Of a stretch of DNA of 64,000 nt, positions 1 through 7,134 are shown one piece after another. How positions within the stretch are numbered: position 1 is the stretch's first letter; each line of letters opens with the position of its first letter. The DNA is from Dyadobacter endophyticus (GTDB taxonomy: Bacteria > Bacteroidota > Bacteroidia > Cytophagales > Spirosomataceae): NCBI RefSeq assembly GCF_014641595.1, contig NZ_BMIA01000001.1, positions 1,426,001 to 1,490,000 on the forward strand. The letters run 5' to 3'. Below the pieces are notes generated by a model that did not search any database, was not told where the DNA came from, and saw nothing but the letters and a program-made list of their open reading frames with translations. A program made the translations under genes and the position numbers.

Positions 1-220
1 CCAGCCCGTTCATCTCCAGTTCCTGCAATTCCTTGGATAATATCCGTGGGGATATATCGGCTTCCCGGGATAGTTCCCGGAATCTCATCTTGCCATCCCT
101 GAGTATGGAGATCAACACGAGTTTCCATTTGCCACCTACCACGTCTAGGGTGTCCTGAATAGATAGTTTCACTTTGGGGCAGACGCTTTCATCCCCTACA
201 ATGCAATTATGCTTTTTCAT
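1..220 (-). CDS. HxlR-family transcriptional regulator (partial)
   Basis: The reverse strand from the ATG at 220 reads MKKHNCIVGDESVCPKVKLS and continues into a winged-helix region (DVVGGKWKLVLISIL, then RFRELSREADISPRILSKEL), which is the HxlR signature of an N-terminal Cys, GGKWK and the recognition helix. HxlR proteins are small dimeric repressors or activators that often sense reactive carbonyls or oxidants and sit beside oxidoreductase genes. The C-terminal third lies outside the window. It is divergent from the old-yellow-enzyme gene at 369, so it probably controls that gene and itself through the repeats at 223-255. Confidence 0.88.
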   Translation of the reverse strand, partial: MKKHNCIVGDESVCPKVKLSIQDTLDVVGGKWKLVLISILRDGKMRFRELSREADISPRILSKELQELEMNGL

Positions 221-222
221 AG

Positions 223-255
223 TATCCTTTTTGTAACTGGTATCCTTTTTGTAAC
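223..255. promoter_or_regulatory. Tandem 15-bp direct repeat, likely HxlR operator
   Basis: The 15-mer TATCCTTTTTGTAAC occurs at 223-237 and again, identical, at 241-255 (18-bp period), between the HxlR gene and the divergent OYE gene. The repeat sits just upstream of the HxlR start codon. Two identical copies in a divergon suggest an autoregulatory operator; the binding protein is inferred. Confidence 0.6.
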
Positions 256-261
256 AGATAA

Positions 262-269
262 CAAAGGTA
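262..269 (-). promoter_or_regulatory. -7 element for the HxlR gene
   Basis: The reverse strand reads TACCTTTG, a perfect match to the Bacteroidota primary-sigma -7 consensus TAnnTTTG, about 42 bp upstream of the HxlR ATG. Transcription would start just before the direct repeats, so a protein bound there could block elongation. Confidence 0.5.
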
Positions 270-283
270 TACTATCCTACCCA

Positions 284-291
284 TAATTTTG
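284..291 (+). promoter_or_regulatory. -7 element for the OYE gene
   Basis: TAATTTTG matches TAnnTTTG, 78 bp before the chosen OYE start at 369. It is back to back with the HxlR promoter. Confidence 0.5.
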
Positions 292-368
292 CTTCCATAA
301 CAAAAACAAGATGCTGACGATGCATGAGGATCCATGCAGATGAAAGCTCATTAACTCGAAAATTGATT

Positions 369-1448
369 ATGGAATTATTGGAAAAAGCAGCGTTGGGTAA
401 CAAAACGCTTCAAAACAGGATAGTCATGGCACCTATGACACGCAGCCGTGCAAACAGTGAAGGCGTTGTAGGTGACTTAACCAAATTGTACTATACGCAG
501 CGGGCAAATGCAGGACTGATCATTACGGAGGGAATTAATATTTCCCGGCAGGCAATAGGCAGTCCTTTGACACCCGGCATTTACACTCAGGAACAAATTG
601 AGGCCTGGGAAAAAGTAACCCGGTCTGTGCACGAAAGCGGTGGCCTCATTTACGCGCAACTCTGGCACACGGGACGCGTTGGACATTCGGTAGAGCGCAA
701 TGGTGTGCTTCCGGTTGCGCCATCGGCAATTGCGATCAAGGGGCAACAGCATTTTACTTTACAGGGAATGAAAGATTTTGAAACTCCTAATGAACTGACG
801 GCGGACGAAATCAGCGAGATCGTACTGGATTATGGTCAGGCTGCTCGGAATGCTATGGCAGCCGGATTTGACGGCGTGGAACTTCATGCGGCATTCGGAT
901 ACTTGCCCAATCAATTTTTAGCAGAAAGTGCTAATGTTAGAACCGATGCATACGGTGGAAGCATTGAGAACAGGAACCGTTTCGTCGTGGAGGTGATGCA
1001 GGAGCTAGTTGATGCCACGGGAAAGGATAAGGTGGGCATCAAGCTATCGCCCACCAACGCTTACAACAATATCGAAAACAGCGATCCCGTGGCGCAATTC
1101 ACTCCTTTGATTGAGGCATTGAACGAAATGCCATTGGCCTATATTCATCTGATGAATGCCATGTTCCCGTTGGACCAATACCCGCATTATCCTAAGAATG
1201 TGATGGAGACATTTGGCTCAATCAGCAAGCATCCGGTCATCGCCAATGGCGGCTACGACAGGGAAACCGGGAAAGCTGAATTAGCGAATGGCATTGCCGA
1301 AATGGTTTCTTATGGCGCCCTTTACCTCGCTAACCCGGATTTGCCGAGGCGATTTGAATTAAATTCTGAATTAAATGAACCAGACAGGGCCACAATGTTC
1401 GCCGGTGGGGAGAGAGGATATATTGACTATCCGTTTTTACAGAACTGA
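369..1448 (+). CDS. Old yellow enzyme family alkene reductase (NemA-like)
   Basis: This 359-aa FMN-dependent ene-reductase would reduce activated C=C bonds (enones, maleimides, nitro compounds) with NAD(P)H. The sequence shows the OYE N-terminus (NRIVMAPMTRSRA, residues 17-29), QLWHTGRVG at 97-105, the substrate-binding region HAAFGYLPNQFL from His173, and RTDAYGGS. The ATG at 369 gives the usual N-terminus; an ATG at 324 would add 15 residues that look non-native. OYEs normally have His-x-x-Asn or His-x-x-His; here the second residue is Phe176, while the conserved Tyr178 remains. It is divergent from the HxlR gene, a common pairing for electrophile-inducible reductases. Confidence 0.9.
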   Translation: MELLEKAALGNKTLQNRIVMAPMTRSRANSEGVVGDLTKLYYTQRANAGLIITEGINISRQAIGSPLTPGIYTQEQIEAWEKVTRSVHESGGLIYAQLWHTGRVGHSVERNGVLPVAPSAIAIKGQQHFTLQGMKDFETPNELTADEISEIVLDYGQAARNAMAAGFDGVELHAAFGYLPNQFLAESANVRTDAYGGSIENRNRFVVEVMQELVDATGKDKVGIKLSPTNAYNNIENSDPVAQFTPLIEALNEMPLAYIHLMNAMFPLDQYPHYPKNVMETFGSISKHPVIANGGYDRETGKAELANGIAEMVSYGALYLANPDLPRRFELNSELNEPDRATMFAGGERGYIDYPFLQN

Positions 1449-1492
1449 TTCGTTCAGACTCGGTAGAGACCAGTCAAATTAAATGAGATTAT

Positions 1493-1528
1493 AAAACTGC
1501 GCAGGATCAATCGATCCTACGCAGTTTT
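1493..1528. terminator. Bidirectional terminator
   Basis: A hairpin with arms AAAACTGCG/CGCAGTTTT and AGGATC/GATCCT (one mismatch, loop AATC) lies between the convergent OYE and SDR genes. The A/T flanks suit termination in both directions. Confidence 0.8.
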
Positions 1529-1538
1529 CCCCTGAAAC

Positions 1539-2285
1539 CTACCGGTTGACCTGGTTAAATACCATATCGGCCTTATCACTATGAGCAGCGCGATAAAGAT
1601 TCTGGGCCATGCCGATAGCCAGTTCGAATTGATCATCCTGCACCGCCAGAAATGTTTCGGAAGCTACTTGCGAAGCAGAGATGCCCTCGACTTCGCGTTC
1701 CTTATGTGAGCCGTCGTGCCCGAGCTCGGTATCTACAATGGGTGGCGCTATTTCAAAGACTTTGATCGAAGTGTCTTTTAGTTGATGCCGCGCCGACAGG
1801 GTAAAAGAATGAAGGGCTGCCTTGGTAGCACAGTATACCGCTGTCGCTACGACGGGGATGTATGCAAGACCGGAAGTAATGTTGATAATAGCCGCTTCGT
1901 GCTGTTTAATCAAATGCGGGACAAACAGATTGGCAAGGTGTATTGGCGAAATGAGATTGGTCGTCACTTCACTGGTTATCGCCTCTATCGTGTTCTGCTG
2001 CTTTAGAAAAAAAGTGTTTTGAATTCCTGCATTGTTTACAAGGATATTCAAACCGGGAAAATTAGAAGTGGCCCAATCACGGAGTTCAATCCTGTCGTCA
2101 GGGTTACTGATATCGGCAACCTTCGTGTGCAGGTCAGGAAACTTGCTTTTTACTTCTGCCAGCTTATCTGCTCTTCTTCCGCAAATTATCACTGTGTTGC
2201 CATTTTCGAGGAATTTTTGAGCCATCGCGAGCCCTATTCCACTTCCGCCCCCGGTAATTAATATGGTATTGTTGCTTGTTTTCAT
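1539..2285 (-). CDS. SDR family oxidoreductase (DltE-like)
   Basis: This is a 248-aa classical short-chain dehydrogenase. It shows the Rossmann motif TGGGSGIG (11-18), NNAG (84-87), catalytic Ser138, and Tyr151/Lys155 in YCATK. The overall style (LFVPHLIKQHEAAIINITSGLA) resembles the DltE/YkvO-like SDR group; the substrate is unknown. The start at 2285 is chosen because it is followed by the normal SDR beginning MKTSNNTILIT; extending to 2342 adds an unrelated leader. It lies about 28 bp downstream of the small gene ending at 2314 and is probably co-transcribed with it. Confidence 0.88.
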   Translation of the reverse strand: MKTSNNTILITGGGSGIGLAMAQKFLENGNTVIICGRRADKLAEVKSKFPDLHTKVADISNPDDRIELRDWATSNFPGLNILVNNAGIQNTFFLKQQNTIEAITSEVTTNLISPIHLANLFVPHLIKQHEAAIINITSGLAYIPVVATAVYCATKAALHSFTLSARHQLKDTSIKVFEIAPPIVDTELGHDGSHKEREVEGISASQVASETFLAVQDDQFELAIGMAQNLYRAAHSDKADMVFNQVNR

Positions 2286-2313
2286 TATGCTATGGTTTGT
2301 TGATTTGTTTCGT

Positions 2314-2496
2314 TTAGCGGTGCGGCCCTTTGATGGAAGCAATAGCTACCTGGACGCCACCGGCTGCCTCTTTGACGAAAATGTGTGCCAAAATTCCTTT
2401 TTGCTGCCACTCCGCAACCACGGCAAACTCGCCCTTTAAAACCTCTTCGATGTTTTCAACCTTGCCTAAGGTCGTGTTGACCATTATTGTGTTCAT
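2314..2496 (-). CDS. Small protein, possibly truncated muconolactone-isomerase-like fold
   Basis: This 60-aa protein (MNTIMVNTTLGKVENIEEVL...) reads like the first two thirds of the ~90-aa muconolactone-isomerase/YciI-like ferredoxin-fold proteins: a beta strand, a helix ending EWQQKG, then a strand of the type ILAHIFVKE. It stops after IASIKGPHR, where such families normally continue with a helix and a final strand, so it may be 3'-truncated. It is the first gene of a unit with the SDR at 1539. Family assignment is inference from pattern only. Confidence 0.5.
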   Translation of the reverse strand: MNTIMVNTTLGKVENIEEVLKGEFAVVAEWQQKGILAHIFVKEAAGGVQVAIASIKGPHR

Positions 2497-2515
2497 AAAT
2501 TTTCCTTTTTGATGG

Positions 2516-2523
2516 CAAAGCTA
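2516..2523 (-). promoter_or_regulatory. -7 element for the small gene/SDR unit
   Basis: The reverse strand reads TAGCTTTG, a perfect TAnnTTTG match about 20 bp upstream of the ATG at 2496. Confidence 0.5.
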
Positions 2524-2575
2524 CGGTTGGACCACCATGCCATGTTAAGCGCATTTGCACCAATGCTTATAAATT

Positions 2576-2875
2576 TCAAACCAATTCGACTTCCTTCCTT
2601 GCCGAACTTAAGAAATGATTAAAAGCATCCGTCAACTTATTGCAGGTGCAGTAGCCGCTCTGCATTTTTGTAACCAATATTATTTTATCATCCTCGGATA
2701 TAGCAGCATTTTCCAGAAAACCACGTGTGTTTTTATCAATCAGGAAGGGATAATCGCCCGAATCCACATGCCCCCCGTAACCGGCAGAAGCAAACATCGC
2801 AGCGGCAACAGCAGACCAGTCGGTACTTTGATAGTAATAGCCTGCAACCTGTTCAGAGATGATGGCAGGATGCAT
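2576..2875 (-). CDS. Hypothetical protein, coupled to AraC gene
   Basis: I do not recognise this 99-aa protein. It contains SAGYGGHVDSGDYPFL, suggesting a compact globular domain, and a CTCNKL segment. No signal peptide or membrane segment is visible. Its ATG lies two bases after the stop of the AraC gene (2878), so the two are probably one translationally coupled unit and the protein may be a partner or target of that regulator. Confidence 0.6.
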   Translation of the reverse strand: MHPAIISEQVAGYYYQSTDWSAVAAAMFASAGYGGHVDSGDYPFLIDKNTRGFLENAAISEDDKIILVTKMQSGYCTCNKLTDAFNHFLSSARKEVELV

Positions 2876-2877
2876 AT

Positions 2878-3765
2878 CTATTTACCTAGAAAATTCAAAC
2901 CGTTTCCCGGAAATCGTTTCCCGGAAACCGTTTCCCGATAGATGGTCGGGCTATGGCCTGTGATCTTTTTGAATACACCGTCGAAATGGGAGTGGTATTC
3001 GAAACCCAGACAATGTGATATTTCTGAAATACTCCAATCCGTATGTTGTAGAAGAATCCTAGCTTCGGTGATGATCCTCTCGTTGATGATCTTTAAAATG
3101 GTCTTTCCGGTCTCCTTCTTTAGCATACGGTTGAGGTAGTTGGGATGGACACCCAGCTCCCCTGCGAAGTCCGTCGGTTTTGTGAGTTGAATAGACTTTC
3201 TTTTATTTTCAACCGGAAATTGTGTGTCCAGCATGCCCAGAAACAGAGCGGAAATCCGCTGTGACGCTGTTTTATATGCTGCCAGTTCAGTGTTGCCTTC
3301 AGCGGCCCTCGACTTTAGTGCCTCATGGACCAGAATGCAGATAAAGCTTCTGATCATTTCCTGTCTTTTCGCATAATCGCCGCCATTTTCCTCCAAAATC
3401 CTTTTGAAAATGAAGTTGACATTGGTGATCTGTGTTTCGTCTTTTAATTCGTATACTGGAATGTTCCCAATGTTGAACACAGACAGCGAACCGACATTAT
3501 CAAAGTATTCGGCGCCTTTCAGGAAATCTTCGGTAAACAGGCAGCCGTACCCAATTTGATTATCAGACACGATTTCCCACGAATAGGGCGTGTTGATGTT
3601 GCCAAAAAACAGGCATGTTCCCGAAAGGTTTACGCTTTTATCGGCAAAATAAACCCTGCTTTCCCCGGTGACCAGACAGATCCTGTATAGGTCTTTCCTG
3701 CCAAAGGACGGGACATAGTTGCACAGGTTCTCGATTTGGAATGCTTTGAAGTCATTTGATTTCAT
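2878..3765 (-). CDS. AraC family transcriptional regulator
   Basis: This 295-aa protein has an N-terminal cupin-like sensing domain (about 15-160) and a C-terminal double HTH (about 180-280): FAGELGVHPNYLNRMLKKETGKT is the first HTH and WSISEISHCLGFEYHSHFDGVFKKITGHSP the second. The last ~20 residues (RETVSGKRFPGNGLNFLGK) are not typical of the family and are encoded by a three-copy 14-bp tandem repeat (2896-2937), which shifts frame relative to the expected end. It lies just downstream of a decayed carboxymuconolactone decarboxylase gene and just upstream of the hypothetical gene at 2875. Confidence 0.9.
   Translation of the reverse strand: MKSNDFKAFQIENLCNYVPSFGRKDLYRICLVTGESRVYFADKSVNLSGTCLFFGNINTPYSWEIVSDNQIGYGCLFTEDFLKGAEYFDNVGSLSVFNIGNIPVYELKDETQITNVNFIFKRILEENGGDYAKRQEMIRSFICILVHEALKSRAAEGNTELAAYKTASQRISALFLGMLDTQFPVENKRKSIQLTKPTDFAGELGVHPNYLNRMLKKETGKTILKIINERIITEARILLQHTDWSISEISHCLGFEYHSHFDGVFKKITGHSPTIYRETVSGKRFPGNGLNFLGK
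2896..2937. repeat. 3 x 14-bp tandem repeat at AraC 3' end
   Basis: Three abutting 14-mers, CAAACCGTTTCCCG, GAAATCGTTTCCCG and GAAACCGTTTCCCG, encode the end of the AraC protein on the reverse strand. Because 14 is not a multiple of three, gain or loss of a unit would change the C-terminal frame. Confidence 0.85.
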
Positions 3766-3783
3766 CCATCGTGTTTTTAAGGA

Positions 3784-4033
3784 TCAAATTACCTTATCCG
3801 GAGTTACTTCCCTGATGGTATAAATGGCATTGGCAGCACGTGGGAAGCCAATGTAGGGAGCCGGTCGGCTTCTGTGATGGCGCCCTGGACATTGAGTGCA
3901 GCATTGGTGTGTGCAGTACGTTGTGGTAACGTTTGATTGGTTATCAGAGCAGTGATGGTGACCAGTTCCCGTGTTTTGTCATCCAAATTGCCGATGCAAA
4001 ATACTTCGCCAAAAACGACGATGTTGCCGGTAA
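3784..4033 (-). pseudogene. Carboxymuconolactone decarboxylase family gene, decayed
   Basis: In one reverse frame the sequence reads FGEVFCIGNLDDKTREL followed by VTITALITNQTLPQ and AHTNAALNV, the typical CMD-domain core. After AALNV the homology jumps to another frame reading PYIGFPRAANAIYTIREV, the usual CMD C-terminus. The intervening helix of the family is missing, and there is no in-frame start because the 5' end abuts the stop of the AraC gene at 4034. This indicates a 5'-truncated gene with an internal deletion or frameshift. The reading frame from the TTG at 3986 therefore gives a chimeric 60-aa peptide that is probably not functional. Confidence 0.75.
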
Positions 4034-4933
4034 TTAATTACTGGAAAGCCTGAAATTAAGAGGCGATTCTCCTACTTGCTGCTTAAAGAGCCGGGTGAAA
4101 TGAGAAGGGTATTTGAAACCTATTTCGTAGGCAATCTCACTGATCGTTTTATTGCTGCCGAGAACACGCTCTTTTGCGACAGCGACAAGCTTATCCTGAA
4201 TATGTTCCTGAGCAGATTTTCCAGATTCTTTTTTGACCAGATCGCCGAAATAATTTGGCGACAAATTAAGCTTTTCGGCAAAAAACCGCACTGATGGCAG
4301 TCCAACAACTTGCGGGTCGTCCGATTTGAAAAAATCATCCAAAGCGATTTCGAATTTTGTCAGAATGTCCTTATGAATGTTGTCACGTGTTATAAACTGA
4401 CGGTCATAAAAACGAACACAGTAATTTAAAAATAACTCTATATTGCTGATAACAAGTAATTTACTGTGTTTGTCTATGGCGTGTTCCAACTCAAATTTGA
4501 TTTTAGAAAAGCTCTCCAAGATAGTGCCTCGCTCGTGTTCAGAAAGGTGAAGCGCTTCATTGACATCATAGGAGAAAAAACCGTAATCTTTGATAGTGCG
4601 GCCAAGCGAAGTGCCGCGTATCAGGTCGGGATGGAATAGTAAAACCCATCCGGTCGGCTGGAACATCTTTTCATCGTCGTCAAATCCGAAAACCTGGCCT
4701 GGCGCAATAAACAGCAATGTGCCATCCTGATAGTCGTAATGGTTCCGGCCATATTTAAGCTCCTGGCATTTTACTTCTTTCAGGAATATAATATAAAGGT
4801 CAGAAACGAAGCGCGCCCCTTTTATGGGGCTGGACTTGGACTGGTCCAGTACACTCACCAATGGATGCAGGGTGCGCTGGCCTCTCTGGGTATTGAATTG
4901 AGAAACGCTTTCCAACTTGAAGATTTTGCTCAT
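4034..4933 (-). CDS. AraC family transcriptional regulator
   Basis: This 299-aa regulator has an N-terminal cupin-like region (LLFIAPGQVFGFDDDE, about 75-90) and C-terminal HTH pair (FFAEKLNLSPNYFGDLVKKESGKS, then KTISEIAYEIGFKYPSHFTRLFKQQVGESP). The ATG at 4933 is preferred to a TTG eight codons upstream. It is followed directly by the CMD pseudogene; AraC genes beside small CMD or SDR genes are common in this phylum, so the decayed gene may once have been its target. The ligand is unknown. Confidence 0.9.
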   Translation of the reverse strand: MSKIFKLESVSQFNTQRGQRTLHPLVSVLDQSKSSPIKGARFVSDLYIIFLKEVKCQELKYGRNHYDYQDGTLLFIAPGQVFGFDDDEKMFQPTGWVLLFHPDLIRGTSLGRTIKDYGFFSYDVNEALHLSEHERGTILESFSKIKFELEHAIDKHSKLLVISNIELFLNYCVRFYDRQFITRDNIHKDILTKFEIALDDFFKSDDPQVVGLPSVRFFAEKLNLSPNYFGDLVKKESGKSAQEHIQDKLVAVAKERVLGSNKTISEIAYEIGFKYPSHFTRLFKQQVGESPLNFRLSSN

Positions 4934-5240
4934 TGTCTTGTCGTTTTGCTGATTCAAAAGTAATGGATGTTTCTAATCCCGGGACATACTGGGCTGATGA
5001 TCAGTAATAATGGTAAGCAATGCAGTAAATTATATAAGCCTGCATCCAGCAAATGGGCGGACATTTGCCTCATACTACTTCACTGGCGAACATGAAAGCA
5101 AAACAGCTTGCCATTGTATTGACCCCGCTGCTGCTTTCTCACTGGGATTCTGTGGATGCACCCGATTTTGCACTATTCAACGGTGACCCGAAAAGCCTTT
5201 ATGACAAGGTTGCAAACCCGCAGCGGATAATTGTTTTGGC

Positions 5241-5460
5241 CCCTGGCCCGCCGCAGTAGCGGTCACTGCACTGGCAATTACCAGGGTAACAGGATTAGAG
5301 GCCGGCCCAACTGCCCCAACTGTCAGCGCGGTTGAGTCGGCAGGAGTGTCTTTCAGTGTCAACGGTAATGCGGTTAACCTTGAAATGGACGCCCGCACAA
5401 CATTGCTGGATACGCTCAGGGAACACCTGCATTTAACCGGCGCAAAAAGGTTGTGCGAAT
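5241..5460 (+). pseudogene. Fragment of molybdenum-hydroxylase 2Fe-2S subunit (PaoA/YagT-like)
   Basis: The forward frame reads a hydrophobic Tat-like leader (AAVAVTALAIT), a Pro/Ala linker, then SFSVNGNAVNLEMDARTTLL and DTLREHLHLTGAK, which closely follows the N-terminal ferredoxin domain of PaoA/YagT-type aldehyde oxidoreductase small subunits. Homology ends at about 5460, just before the Cys-rich loop that should hold the first 2Fe-2S cluster, and no twin-arginine or upstream start is present. The rest of the frame to 5537 is unrelated. No other subunit is nearby, but a large-subunit fragment of the same enzyme class occurs at 45126. Confidence 0.7.
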
Positions 5461-5644
5461 CCGAGTATGCCTTGCTGGAACCATATTTGCAAATATTCAT
5501 TAAAGGCCACGTTAGTATTATCGGCATAAAATGCTAGGGAACTTCCCGGTTCCTCCCGAAAATTTGATGACAGATAGCTAGCAAATATCCTCGAATTCAC
5601 AAAAGCACTTTTCAAAGGAGGGGATAAAAAGCAAAAGATAATAT

Positions 5645-5675
5645 AGTCACGGAATATATCTCCTGTTCCGTGACT
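5645..5675 (-). terminator. Terminator of the 5728-6423 pair
   Basis: A perfect 10-bp inverted repeat, AGTCACGGAA/TTCCGTGACT, with an 11-nt loop lies 50 bp beyond the stop of the membrane-protein gene on the reverse strand. Confidence 0.6.
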
Positions 5676-5727
5676 TACGGGGTGTATATATCTGCCACCC
5701 TTATCAATGCCTCTGATTATCCGATCG

Positions 5728-6054
5728 CTACATGAGACTAAATACTCTCCACAGAATCAACAGAAGATTTAAGCTGATCAGAATTTTTATCGAAATCGTG
5801 AGTGATTTCGAAGATGAATAGTGGCTTTTTACAAGACAAAATGTAGCCAGAGAACCTATTAATATAAATATTAAGGTCAGTAATCTGGCATTTCCCGAGG
5901 GAATACTGTACTTGTTTAAATACTGGGTCTGCGCCTGCTGAAACGAGTTTACCGGATCAGTGGACACAGCTATCCAGGTCGCTGTGTCATATACCACCAT
6001 CGCGGATAGCAATAAACCGGCAGCTAACCAAAGAAAAGGCGATTGTTGTTTCAT
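5728..6054 (-). CDS. Small membrane protein, unknown function
   Basis: This 108-aa protein has three predicted membrane helices (about residues 7-25, 57-75 and 85-105) with a polar loop of about 30 residues between the first two. I recognise no family. The ATG at 6054 is preferred to one three codons earlier. It lies 18 bp downstream of the Cys-rich protein gene, so the two probably form an operon; a membrane partner next to a small Cys-rich protein may mean export, redox maturation or immunity, but the sequence does not say which. Confidence 0.65.
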   Translation of the reverse strand: MKQQSPFLWLAAGLLLSAMVVYDTATWIAVSTDPVNSFQQAQTQYLNKYSIPSGNARLLTLIFILIGSLATFCLVKSHYSSSKSLTISIKILISLNLLLILWRVFSLM

Positions 6055-6072
6055 TAATAACATGGTGCAGGT

Positions 6073-6423
6073 TTACAGCTGAGAAGCAAAACCAGCTGGG
6101 TGTACAACTTTGACATAGCATGTCTGCTCCCAACAATAAATCGAAGTCATCCGGCAATGGCCTGAATAGTTACCGTAACATCCACAATCACCAGCTTCAA
6201 GCGGGACCCTGAGTGTCGTCGACTTTTCACAATATTTTACATCAAGAAGGCTTTCCAGTTCCAAGAGCATGAAGTTCTCATGATTATATGCTTTCAATAG
6301 GTCGACAATGATGTTGGCTTTTTGCTTTGTTAACTTGTTCGCATTCCCAGACAAATATGCAATGGCCATCGTTTTCCGTATCTGAACCGTCCGTTCCCGT
6401 TCTAAATCTTTTATTGTGTTCAT
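6073..6423 (-). CDS. Small cysteine-rich protein (possibly fulvocin C-related)
   Basis: This 116-aa protein has a charged helical N-terminal half (1-60) and a Cys-rich tail with Cys65, 80, 82, 90, 97 and 102. The tail pattern (DCGCYGNYSGHC, then IYC and TC) recalls the DCxCxxxSxxC arrangement of proteins annotated as bacteriocin fulvocin C-related in Bacteroidota. That comparison is from memory. No classical signal peptide or double-glycine leader is visible. The ATG at 6423 is preferred over one four codons upstream. It is co-directional with, and immediately upstream of, a small membrane-protein gene. Confidence 0.6.
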   Translation of the reverse strand: MNTIKDLERERTVQIRKTMAIAYLSGNANKLTKQKANIIVDLLKAYNHENFMLLELESLLDVKYCEKSTTLRVPLEAGDCGCYGNYSGHCRMTSIYCWEQTCYVKVVHPAGFASQL

Positions 6424-6720
6424 TAAAACGAACACATATTTACCAAGCGTTCTTATGCCTTTCTTTTTGAGCTGGTCGCTAAGCTGATCTGGTGTAGATG
6501 AATTGGGGAAATACTGTCAATCGGCGCTTTTAACCCAAGGTAGGAAGTTGCTGTGTAAAAAGCAATTATCGGTGACATAAGAACCTGATGCTCGCCTGGA
6601 AGGCATCAGGCTATGTTCCTACAACATCAGTACGTTCACCCAAGACAAATCAAAACTGACTAGGAGGAGGTCATAATTTGTCGCCATGACTGACCAAACC
6701 AAGACCTCTCAATTGTGTAG

Positions 6721-6789
6721 AGAACCGATCAGTAGCAAAATTATAACAAACAATATCGGTTCTTTTACCTGATCTTATCAATTTTGCTA
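6721..6789. repeat. Two interleaved inverted repeats
   Basis: AGAACCGAT (6721-6729) pairs with ATCGGTTCT (6755-6763), and TAGCAAAATT (6733-6742) pairs with AATTTTGCTA (6780-6789). The order A-B-A'-B' allows two competing hairpins in DNA or a pseudoknot-like fold in RNA. Confidence 0.65.
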
Positions 6790-6807
6790 TCTAGGCCCTC
6801 CAATGCA

Positions 6808-6880
6808 GGTTACCGAAAAGGTTACCGAATGTTTAGGCTCGATTTGAGTGAGAGTGATGTGGTAGAGTCTCGGCGAAGCT
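6808..6880. repeat. Dispersed GGTTACC repeat, left-type copy 1
   Basis: GGTTACCGAAAAGGTTACC begins at 6808 and is followed by a diverged tail (GAATGTTTAGGC...) similar to the tails at 26263 and 29110. It belongs to the repeat family found again near 23.0, 26.3 and 29.1 kb. Confidence 0.6.
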
Positions 6881-7134
6881 CGGGCATCGCCCTTTAACCA
6901 TACGGTTATTTGTGTTACAGGCTTGAGGGGAAAGGTTTTTCCGTGGAAAAAATATCGTTTCCATCTCAGGTGGCATACAGTAGGAGCGGTATCTTAAGAA
7001 TCGGATGTCATAGCATGGGGTTGCACAATAAATATGCTGGCAGTGTTTTCAAATAGGCATGCTGACAGACGGACGGATATATGTGTTTCGATAACTTTGA
7101 CAGATAATCTTTAGGCAGTATTTATAAGCAAGCA

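Larger units (their letters stand above)
6424..7134. other. 711-bp intergenic region with hairpins and a dispersed repeat
   Basis: I see no gene. The region holds a hairpin at 6584-6610 (CCTGATGC/GCATCAGG), two interleaved perfect inverted repeats at 6721-6789, and a left-type copy of the dispersed GGTTACC repeat at 6808-6880. The promoter of the AraC gene at 7135 should lie at its right end. Confidence 0.6.

Noticed and set aside
5053..5259. 68-codon forward frame with a signal-like start (MKAKQLAIVLTPLLL)
   Set aside because: It runs into the Fe-S subunit remnant in another frame and has no recognisable domain; more likely part of the decayed region.
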